Shown here one piece after another: positions 57,487 through 64,000 of a DNA stretch of 64,000 bases. Origin of the DNA: an uncultured Bacteroides sp. (GTDB taxonomy: Bacteria; Bacteroidota; Bacteroidia; Bacteroidales; Bacteroidaceae). The notes under the pieces were generated by a model. The model ran no database searches. It saw nothing but the letters and a program-made list of their open reading frames with translations, and was not told where the DNA came from. Positions within the stretch are counted from its first letter, which is position 1. The number at the start of each line of letters is the position of its first letter. Made by a program: the position numbers and the translations under genes. The DNA is taken from contig USEY01000009.1 of the NCBI GenBank assembly GCA_900553815.1, forward strand, positions 8,933 through 72,932, given 5' to 3'.

Positions 57487-60402
57487 ATGAACAATTTGTT
57501 AAAAAGTATTGGCTTGCCACTTTTAGGAGTGGTATTGTGCCTGAGCAGCTGTACGCAGAAGTACAGCTACGAAACTGTGCCCAACGACCCGTTGAAGGCA
57601 CGCATCTATACGCTGGACAACGGTCTGAAAGTCTACATGACCGTCAATAAGGATGAGCCCCGCATACAGACCTACATTGCCGTGCGCGTGGGCGGCAAGA
57701 ACGACCCTGCCGAGACGACAGGCCTGGCCCACTACTTTGAGCACCTGATGTTCAAGGGTACCACTCACTTCGGTACTCAGAACTACGAGGCCGAAAAGCC
57801 TTTGCTCGACCAGATTGAGCAGCAGTTTGAGGTTTACAGAAAGACAACGGATGAGGCCGAGCGTAAGGCCATCTATCACGTGATAGACAGCTTGAGCTAT
57901 GAGGCTTCCAAGCTTTCCATTCCCAACGAGTATGACAAGCTGATGGCCAGCATTGGTGCCAACGGTACAAATGCTTATACCAGCTACGACGTGACCTGCT
58001 ACACGGAAGACATTCCGAGCAACCAGGTGGACAACTGGGCCAAGATTCAGGCCGACCGTTTCAAGAACTGCGTCATCCGTGGTTTCCACACCGAGCTGGA
58101 GACGGTGTATGAGGAGAAGAACATGTCGCTGACACGCGACTCGCGCAAGGTGTACGAGGCTACGTTGTCGGCCCTCTTCCCCCATCATCCCTACGGCACA
58201 CAGACCGTGCTGGGTACGCAGGAAGACCTGAAGAACCCTTCCATCACCAACATCAAGAACTACTTTAAGACCTGGTACGTGCCCAACAACATGGCCATCT
58301 GCCTGAGCGGTGACTTTGACCCCGACCAGATGATTGCTACCATCGACAAGTACTTCGGTGACATGCAGCCCAATCCTGACCTGCCGAAGCTTGACCTGCC
58401 GAAGGAAACGGAAATCACCGCCCCCATCGTGCGCGACGTGTATGGTCTGGAAGCTGAGAACATCACCCTGGCATGGCGCTTCCCGGGAGCTGCCAGCAAA
58501 GAGCTGGAGACGCTGCAAATCGTTTCACAGATATTGTATAACGGGCAGGCCGGACTTATCGACCTTGACCTGATGCAGCAGCAGAAGGCCCTGAGCGCTT
58601 ATTGCTACCCCATGAGTATGAGCGACTACAGTGCTTTCCTGATGGCCGGAAGACCGAAGGCAGGACAGACGCTGGACGAGGTGAAAGACCTGCTGCTGGG
58701 TGAGCTGAAGAAGCTGCGCGACGGCGACTTTGATGAGAAAATGCTGGAGGCCAACATCAACAACTTCAAGCTTTACCAACTCTATCAGCTGGAAAGCAAC
58801 GATGCACGTGCCGACTGGTTTGTACAGTCGTTCATCAACGGAAGCAACTGGGCCGACGAGGTGACTGCCCTTGACCGCATGTCGAAGCTGACAAAGCAGG
58901 ACATCGTGGCTTTTGCCAACAAGTATCTGAAGGATGACAACTGCGCCATCATCTACAAGCGTCAGGGCAAAGACCCCAACGAAAAGAAGATTGAGAAACC
59001 GCAAATCACACCTATCGTGATGAACCGTGATACGGTCAGCGCCTTCCTGAAAGAGATTCAGGCCAGCCAGGTGCAGCCTATCGAACCGGTGTTCCTCGAC
59101 TTCTCCAAGGACTTGACGCAGCTGAAGGCACAGTCGGATATTCCGGTCATCTACCGCCAGAATACATCTAACGACCTCTTCCAGCTGATATACCTCTTCG
59201 ACATGGGCAGCCGCAACGACAAGGCGCTGGGTATGGCCGCACAATACCTGGAATACCTGGGTACGAGCGACATGACACCCGAACAGGTGAAACAGGAATT
59301 CTACCGCATGGCTTGCTCCTTCTCCGTATCGCCGGGCAGCGAGCGTACTTACATCGTGCTGACCGGTCTGAACGAAAACATGCCGCAGGCCGTAGCCCTC
59401 TTCGAGAAACTGCTGGCCGACGCACAAGTGAACAAGGAAGCCTACGCCAACCTGGTGAACGACCAGCTGAAAGCACGGGCAGATGCCAAGCTGAACCAGT
59501 CACAGAACTTTGCACGCCTTATGGCTTACACCGAGTGGGGTCCGCAAAACTATGCTACCTATACCCTGAGCGAGAAGGAACTGAAGAGCATGAATCCGCA
59601 GGAGCTGGTAGACCGCATTCATAATCTGGACAGCTACAAGCACCGCATTACTTACTATGGTCCCAGCACGAGTGATGAGTTGCTGGCCGTTCTGAAGAAG
59701 GAACACAAGGTGCCTGCCACTCTGCAGGAACTGCCCGCTGGCGTTGAGTTCAAACAGCAGCTTACCAACGATACCAAGATATACCTGGCACCTTATGATG
59801 CCAAGCAAATCTATATGGCTCAGGTGTCCAATCGGGGCGAGAAGTATGATGCCGCTGTTGAGTTGGGACGTCAGCTCTACAACGAATATTTTGGCGGAGG
59901 CATGAACTCCATCGTCTTCCAGGAAATGCGCGAGAGCCGCGGACTGGCTTACTCGGCTTGGGCAGGACTGGACAAACCCAGCTATCCGAAATATAACTAT
60001 ACCTTCAGCACTTATATTGCCACGCAGAACGACAAGATGATGGATGCCATCAAGACCTTCAACGACATCATCGAGAACATGCCGCAGTCTGAAGCTGCCT
60101 TCAAGCTGGCCAAGGAAGGCATGATAGCCCGTTTGCGCACAGAACGCATACTGAAGAGTTCCATCATTTGGGCTTACATCAATGCGCAGGATTTCGGCGA
60201 GGACACCGACAGCCGCCGGCGCCTGTATGACTATGTACAGAATGCTACCTTGCAAGAGGTTGTCAACTTCCAGCAGAAGTGGATTAAGGGACGTACTTAT
60301 AACTACTGCATCTTGGGCGACAAGAAAGAACTCGACATGGAAGCTCTGAAAAAGATGGGTCAGGTAGTGGAACTGAAGACAGAGGACATCTTCGGCTATT
60401 GA
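57487..60402 (+). CDS. M16-family zinc metallopeptidase lipoprotein
   Basis: 971 aa from ATG 57487. Lipobox L-S-S-C with Cys22. Two pitrilysin-type halves: the first has the inverted zinc motif H82-Y-F-E85-H86 and downstream glutamates in T-E-L-E-T-V-Y-E-E-K near 202-211 for the third ligand; the second half (from about 560) lacks HxxEH but keeps the R-Y-type substrate-binding pattern (G-G-G-M-N-S-I-V-F-Q-E-M-R-E-S-R-G-L-A-Y). One chain carrying both halves is usual for Bacteroidota M16 proteins. Periplasmic, membrane-anchored peptidase, probably clearing peptides or signal remnants (inference). Confidence 0.92.
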   Translation: MNNLLKSIGLPLLGVVLCLSSCTQKYSYETVPNDPLKARIYTLDNGLKVYMTVNKDEPRIQTYIAVRVGGKNDPAETTGLAHYFEHLMFKGTTHFGTQNYEAEKPLLDQIEQQFEVYRKTTDEAERKAIYHVIDSLSYEASKLSIPNEYDKLMASIGANGTNAYTSYDVTCYTEDIPSNQVDNWAKIQADRFKNCVIRGFHTELETVYEEKNMSLTRDSRKVYEATLSALFPHHPYGTQTVLGTQEDLKNPSITNIKNYFKTWYVPNNMAICLSGDFDPDQMIATIDKYFGDMQPNPDLPKLDLPKETEITAPIVRDVYGLEAENITLAWRFPGAASKELETLQIVSQILYNGQAGLIDLDLMQQQKALSAYCYPMSMSDYSAFLMAGRPKAGQTLDEVKDLLLGELKKLRDGDFDEKMLEANINNFKLYQLYQLESNDARADWFVQSFINGSNWADEVTALDRMSKLTKQDIVAFANKYLKDDNCAIIYKRQGKDPNEKKIEKPQITPIVMNRDTVSAFLKEIQASQVQPIEPVFLDFSKDLTQLKAQSDIPVIYRQNTSNDLFQLIYLFDMGSRNDKALGMAAQYLEYLGTSDMTPEQVKQEFYRMACSFSVSPGSERTYIVLTGLNENMPQAVALFEKLLADAQVNKEAYANLVNDQLKARADAKLNQSQNFARLMAYTEWGPQNYATYTLSEKELKSMNPQELVDRIHNLDSYKHRITYYGPSTSDELLAVLKKEHKVPATLQELPAGVEFKQQLTNDTKIYLAPYDAKQIYMAQVSNRGEKYDAAVELGRQLYNEYFGGGMNSIVFQEMRESRGLAYSAWAGLDKPSYPKYNYTFSTYIATQNDKMMDAIKTFNDIIENMPQSEAAFKLAKEGMIARLRTERILKSSIIWAYINAQDFGEDTDSRRRLYDYVQNATLQEVVNFQQKWIKGRTYNYCILGDKKELDMEALKKMGQVVELKTEDIFGY

Positions 60403-60431
60403 TGCTGAAGCCTGAATAAGGATATCGTTCA

Positions 60432-60482
60432 TCCCGGCACGGGGGCAGGAAGACTGCCACTGGCCGGGGTGAATTGTTTTTG
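60432..60482 (+). terminator. Probable terminator after the M16 gene
   Basis: Outer stem ATCCCGGC (60432-60439) against GCCGGGGT (60463-60470), inner GGCAG/CTGCC, followed by GAATTGTTTTTG. Confidence 0.55.
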
Positions 60483-60486
60483 CTGG

Positions 60487-60595
60487 GAGTTAACCGCCAC
60501 CGACCAAGCAGTGGACTACTATCGTCTGGGGAGTTAACTGCTATCGTGCTGCGAGCACACTGCTTGGTTGACAGGTGTTAACTGCTATCGTAGGC
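60487..60595 (+). repeat. 22-bp tandem repeat array, locus 2 (five units)
   Basis: Five units of 21-22 bp, the clearest being GAGTTAACTGCTATCGTGCT at 60531-60550 and GTGTTAACTGCTATCGTAGG at 60575-60594. Same unit as 26811-26896. It occupies the gap after the M16 terminator; the gap 60403-60759 has no gene. Confidence 0.75.
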
Positions 60596-60688
60596 TGTCT
60601 GTTGTGCGCTGTGAAAAGGTCGCTTTTAGTTAATATTACTTATACATGAAGGCCATTCCGGGTTATTCGGTTAATAAACGAAAAAGAC

Positions 60689-60725
60689 ATGCAGTCTTTG
60701 TGGGCGGCCTGCATTTTTCATGCAG
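60689..60725 (+). promoter_or_regulatory. Alternative hairpins in the NigD-like leader
   Basis: ATGCAG (60689-60694), CTGCAT (60709-60714) and ATGCAG (60720-60725): the middle segment can pair with either neighbour. The first pairing is followed by TTTTT, like a weak terminator; the second would prevent it. Short stems, so tentative. Confidence 0.25.
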
Positions 60726-60759
60726 AAAACAATGAAAAACAAATAAACTACACGGTATC

Positions 60760-61515
60760 ATGAAATTGAAATCATTATTTGGAAAACTGGGAATGGCGCT
60801 GGTGGCAATGACTTGCGCAATGGGCTTTCAGTCGTGTCTGGACGACGATGACAACAACTACTATTATCTGACCTACCCCAATGCACTGGTGACGGTAAAA
60901 ACTGCAACTGACAATACGTTCTTTCTGCAGCTGGATGACAGTACCACACTGTTGCCGGTTAACATTACGTCGTCGCCCTTTGGCGAAAAACAGGTGAGGG
61001 CATTGGTGAACTATGACAAGGTGGACGAACCCAGCGGTTTGTATGACGAGGCCATCCACATCAACTGGATTGACAGCATCCTGACCAAGCCTATGGCTGC
61101 CGACCTGGGTGAACAAAACGATGAAGTATATGGTACCGACCCGGTGGAGATTGTGAACGACTGGGTGACGATTGCCGAGGACGGATACCTGACGCTGTGC
61201 TTCAGAACCGTATGGGGTAATCCTAATCAGGCCCACTACGTCAACCTGTTGCCGGGCAACAACCCAGATGACCCTTATGAGGTGGTGTTCAGACACAACG
61301 CATACGGTGACGTTTACGGACATTATGGCGACGGACTGGTGGCTTTCGACCTGAGCTCTTTACCCGATACGGAAGGGAAAACAGTGAAACTGACTCTGAA
61401 GTGGCAGTCGTTTAGCGGTGAGAAGTCGGTACAGTTTGACTATTGCACGCACAAGGCCTCGTCGGCAGGTGGCGACAGTGCTCCCGATGTGCGCAGTACG
61501 CTGCTCATGAAGTAA
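60760..61515 (+). CDS. NigD-like lipoprotein
   Basis: 251 aa. Lipobox F-Q-S-C with Cys26, followed by an acidic D-D-D-D-N-N-Y-Y-Y stretch typical of NigD-like proteins of Bacteroides. An N-terminal OB-like part (about 40-125) and a C-terminal beta-sandwich (about 130-245; Y-L-T-L-C-F-R-T and K-L-T-L-K-W-Q-S) match the NigD N and C domain layout. The family is named from a bacteriocin-related locus, but most members have no known role. Surface or periplasmic. Ends before a good terminator. Confidence 0.85.
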   Translation: MKLKSLFGKLGMALVAMTCAMGFQSCLDDDDNNYYYLTYPNALVTVKTATDNTFFLQLDDSTTLLPVNITSSPFGEKQVRALVNYDKVDEPSGLYDEAIHINWIDSILTKPMAADLGEQNDEVYGTDPVEIVNDWVTIAEDGYLTLCFRTVWGNPNQAHYVNLLPGNNPDDPYEVVFRHNAYGDVYGHYGDGLVAFDLSSLPDTEGKTVKLTLKWQSFSGEKSVQFDYCTHKASSAGGDSAPDVRSTLLMK

Positions 61516-61561
61516 CGCACATGTTGATGCGGAATTAATAAGTTGACTCTTTATATTGCAG

Positions 61562-61604
61562 GCGGAAGGCTCGTTTCTTCAGGAGCGGGCTTTCCGCTTT
61601 TTTT
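61562..61604 (+). terminator. Terminator after the NigD-like gene
   Basis: GCGGAAGGCTCG (61562-61573) pairs, with wobbles, with GAGCGGGCTTTCCGC (61583-61597), then seven T. Confidence 0.8.
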
Positions 61605-61767
61605 GTAAAAGAGGACTGGGCAGTTAGGGGTTAGTGCTCGGCATTTTTGAGGCCGTGGCAGACAAGTAAACGCAAGGCGGCAGGTGCAGGAAGGGCTTAA
61701 TGGGGTTTTTCGGCTGTCAATGAGCATAAAAAGGTTATAAAAGCTTTAAAATCTTAATTTAATTAAC

Positions 61768-61775
61768 TATTTTTG
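61768..61775 (+). promoter_or_regulatory. Candidate -7 box for the DUF5020-permease operon
   Basis: TATTTTTG, 28 bp before the DUF5020 start. I looked for purine-riboswitch features in 61605-61767 and saw none. Confidence 0.45.
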
Positions 61776-61803
61776 CCGCTTCAATTTTAAAAACAAATAA
61801 GAT

Positions 61804-62538
61804 ATGAGAAGATTTGTAGCCGTTTTTGTGTTTAGTTTAGTGGCTTGTGTGGCAGCCGTTCAAGCTCAGAACATTCAGTTGCACTATGACTTTGGTCGTA
61901 ATCTGTACGATGACCTGGGTGAACGTCCGTTGTTCACTACTACTGTCGAGAAGTTTCAGCCTGACAGCTGGGGTAGCACTTATTTCTTTGTGGATATGGA
62001 CTATGCTTCCGAAGGTGTGGCATCGGCCTACTGGGAGATTGCTCGTGAACTGAAGTTCTGGAACAATCCTTTCTCCGTTCATGTGGAGTATAACGGTGGT
62101 CTGAACTATATTAACCACGCTTTCCTGGGTGGTGCTACTTATACTTGGAACAAGGAAGACTTTACAAGAGGATTCAGCCTGACTGCTGCTTATAAGTACA
62201 TTCACAAGAATGACAAACCCCATAACTTCCAGCTGACAGGAACATGGTATATCAATTTCTGCAAGGACAAATTCTCGTTTACCGGCTTTGCCGATTTCTG
62301 GCGCGAGAAGCACAATGTAGTTTTAGGCGTAGATGCTGAGGGCAATACCTTGAGCAAGGAGCGTAACTTCATCTTTATCAGCGAGCCCCAGTTCTGGGTA
62401 AACCTGAATAAGTTTAAGGGCGTGAACGAGAAATTCAACCTTAGCGTAGGTACGGAGTGGGAGTTGAGCCACAACTTTGCTACACGCGACGGTTTCTATT
62501 TCATCCCTACGCTGGCTTTGAAGTGGACGTTGAACTGA
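61804..62538 (+). CDS. DUF5020 outer-membrane protein, Tsx-like
   Basis: 244 aa. Signal peptide cleaved after A-V-Q-A-Q (about residue 22). The mature protein starts N-I-Q-L-H-Y-D-F-G and is built of amphipathic beta strands with aromatic girdles, ending in W-T-L-N. It resembles the Tsx/OmpK nucleoside channels in length and strand pattern, and DUF5020 is placed near that family. Co-transcribed with the purine permease 25 bp downstream, so it is probably the outer-membrane pore for nucleosides or nucleobases (inference from context). Confidence 0.8.
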   Translation: MRRFVAVFVFSLVACVAAVQAQNIQLHYDFGRNLYDDLGERPLFTTTVEKFQPDSWGSTYFFVDMDYASEGVASAYWEIARELKFWNNPFSVHVEYNGGLNYINHAFLGGATYTWNKEDFTRGFSLTAAYKYIHKNDKPHNFQLTGTWYINFCKDKFSFTGFADFWREKHNVVLGVDAEGNTLSKERNFIFISEPQFWVNLNKFKGVNEKFNLSVGTEWELSHNFATRDGFYFIPTLALKWTLN

Positions 62539-62563
62539 TGTATTTAAACAGATAGATATTCTC

Positions 62564-63901
62564 ATGGAAAATCAGAAACCTGCCGATTTGATTTATGGCA
62601 TCGAAGACCGTCCGTCGTTCAAGGACGCCCTCTTTGCCGCTGTGCAGCATTTGCTGGCCATCTTTGTGGCCATCATCACGCCGCCCCTTATCATAGCCGG
62701 GGCGCTGAAGCTCGATTTGGAGAAGACCAGTTTCCTGGTGTCGATGGCTCTGTTTGCTTCGGGTGTTTCCACCTTTATACAGTGCCGCCGCTTTGGCCCG
62801 ATAGGAGCCAAGCTGCTGTGCATACAGGGTACCAGCTTCTCGTTCATTGGCCCCATCATCTCTACCGGTCTGGTGGGTGGCCTGCCACTGATATTCGGTG
62901 CCTGTATTGCTGCGGCGCCGGTCGAAATGATTATCAGCCGTACCTTCAAGTATCTGCGCAATGTCATCACTCCGCTGGTTTCGGGCATCGTGGTGTTGCT
63001 CATCGGGCTTAGTCTGATTAAGGTAGGTATTGTGTCGTGTGGCGGTGGCTATGGTGCTATGGACAACGGCACGTTCGGTTCGTGGGAGAACCTGACTATT
63101 TCGGCCGTGGTGTTGCTCAGTGTGCTGTTCTTCAACCGTTGTGGCAACAAGTATTTGCGCATGAGTTCTATTGTACTGGGCATCCTGCTGGGCTATGGCT
63201 TGGCCTTCGCATTGGGCAAGGTGAACCTGGATGCGCTGAGCTCCAGTGCATTGGGCGGACTGAATGTGCCTATGCCCTTTAAGTACGGTCTCGATTTCAA
63301 CGTGTCGTCCATCATTGCCATAGGCCTGGTATATATGATTACAGCTATTGAGGCTACTGGCGATATTACGGCAAACTCCATGATTTCGGGTCTGAAGGTA
63401 GAAGGCGACAGCTACCTGAAGCGTGTGTCAGGTGGCGTTATGGCCGACGGTTTCAACTCGCTCCTGGCCGGTGTGTTCAATTCATTCCCCAACTCCATCT
63501 TTGCGCAGAACAACGGCATTATTCAGCTGACGGGTGTAGCCAGCCGTTATGTGGGCTATTACATTGCCGCCATGTTGGTATTGCTGGGTCTGTTCCCGGT
63601 TGTAGGTACCATCTTCTCGCTGATGCCCGACCCTGTACTGGGTGGTGCTACGCTGCTTATGTTTGGTACGGTGGCTGCTGCCGGTATCCGCATCATTGCT
63701 TCTTATCACATAGGCCGCAAGGAAACGCTGGTGCTGGGTGTCAGCTTGTCGCTGGGTCTGGGCGTTGAGCTGATGCCCGACGTGCTGACTCATGCCCCTG
63801 AAGCCGTACGCAGCATCTTCTCTTCGGGTATCACAACCGGTGGTGTGGCTGCTATCCTTTCCAACCTGCTGATTAGGGTGAAGGAAGAGAATAATGGATA
63901 A
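62564..63901 (+). CDS. NCS2 nucleobase:cation symporter (xanthine/uracil permease family)
   Basis: 445 aa, about 14 membrane segments. Q-G-T-S-F-S-F near residues 88-94 and I-T-A-I-E-A-T-G-D-I-T-A-N near 259-271 are the conserved NCS2 substrate-site motifs, the latter of the xanthine/uric-acid branch (E-x-x-G-D) rather than strict uracil carriers. A third motif, G-F-N-S-L-L-A-G-V-F-N-S-F-P-N-S near 291-306, is also present. It imports purine bases with protons or sodium across the inner membrane. Second gene of an operon with the DUF5020 pore candidate. Confidence 0.92.
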   Translation: MENQKPADLIYGIEDRPSFKDALFAAVQHLLAIFVAIITPPLIIAGALKLDLEKTSFLVSMALFASGVSTFIQCRRFGPIGAKLLCIQGTSFSFIGPIISTGLVGGLPLIFGACIAAAPVEMIISRTFKYLRNVITPLVSGIVVLLIGLSLIKVGIVSCGGGYGAMDNGTFGSWENLTISAVVLLSVLFFNRCGNKYLRMSSIVLGILLGYGLAFALGKVNLDALSSSALGGLNVPMPFKYGLDFNVSSIIAIGLVYMITAIEATGDITANSMISGLKVEGDSYLKRVSGGVMADGFNSLLAGVFNSFPNSIFAQNNGIIQLTGVASRYVGYYIAAMLVLLGLFPVVGTIFSLMPDPVLGGATLLMFGTVAAAGIRIIASYHIGRKETLVLGVSLSLGLGVELMPDVLTHAPEAVRSIFSSGITTGGVAAILSNLLIRVKEENNG

Positions 63902-63911
63902 TACGTGTTGT

Positions 63912-63952
63912 GAGGAGGGTGTGTCGTAATGCACGATGCACCTTCTTTTTTT
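63912..63952 (+). terminator. Terminator after the permease gene
   Basis: GAGGAGGGTGTGTCG pairs, with wobbles, with CGATGCACCTTC (63934-63945), followed by a run of T. 63953-64000 holds nothing recognisable. Confidence 0.75.
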
Positions 63953-64000
63953 GTTAGCCCTAAAAATCAGTTCATGTACTTTAAGCTGCGATATTTTGGG

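Noticed and set aside
61605-61767. Purine riboswitch before the permease operon
   Set aside because: I could not find the conserved three-way-junction core or paired loops; the region is A+T-rich with only a promoter-like box.

Overview
The window looks like chromosomal DNA of a gut Bacteroides or close relative (Bacteroidota). Evidence: SusC/SusD pairs, an ECF sigma/FecR pair, GH97 enzymes, NigD-like, DUF5020, DUF6266 and DUF6377 proteins, A-rich translation starts without Shine-Dalgarno sites, and several TAnnTTTG promoter boxes of the Bacteroides primary-sigma type. No rRNA, tRNA, transposase or CRISPR array was seen. All family names come from reading the translations; no database search was run.

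Layout. (1) 1-3774, minus strand: pectin/arabinogalactan enzymes, a GH51 arabinofuranosidase cut by the left edge and a GH43-GH97 fusion. (2) 4742-22930, plus strand: a polysaccharide utilisation locus (PUL) made of an ECF sigma factor, FecR anti-sigma, STN-containing SusC, SusD, a GH5, a GH50/agarase-like enzyme, a GH158-like enzyme, and two tandem paralogues that join a GH55-like double beta-helix to an SMP-30/NHL-like beta-propeller. From about 6.4 kb the PUL is much richer in A+T than its surroundings. (3) 23257-34146: acyl-CoA ligase, DUF6377 sensor-regulator, a GH13 amylase with a SusB-like GH97, a flavodoxin-fold reductase (minus) and argS. (4) 34246-38405, minus: topA and a plug-less TonB-receptor-type barrel protein. 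(5) 38756-47049, minus: a defence-type island with a HEPN-like protein and an operon of MmeI-like adenine methyltransferase, DUF3791, DUF3990 (ADP-ribosyltransferase fold), SF2 helicase, and a GIY-YIG/ASCH protein split into two genes. Three junctions are 4-base ATGA overlaps. (6) 48327-49019: a DUF6266 protein between repeat arrays. (7) 49391-63901: a large TPR protein, NUDIX hydrolase, DUF5106/thioredoxin-like lipoprotein, small proteins, prfB, an M16 protease, a NigD-like lipoprotein, and a DUF5020 outer-membrane protein with an NCS2 purine permease.

How they work together. The PUL reads as one trans-envelope sensing and degradation unit: ligand at SusC signals through its STN domain to FecR, freeing the sigma factor to transcribe susCD and the exported enzymes. 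GH158-like plus GH55-like enzymes suggest a beta-1,3-linked glucan or a decorated relative, but the substrate is not proven. The island reads as a restriction-like system whose methyltransferase has a degenerate nuclease motif, so cutting may fall to the helicase and GIY-YIG protein; an ADP-ribosyltransferase toxin module is translationally coupled inside it.

The intergenic DNA is unusually rich in small repeats: a hairpin element present twice in inverted orientation 43 kb apart, 22-bp tandem repeats at two loci, a palindromic repeat family with compensatory changes, and CGCGGATT-type and CACTYAY-type repeats.
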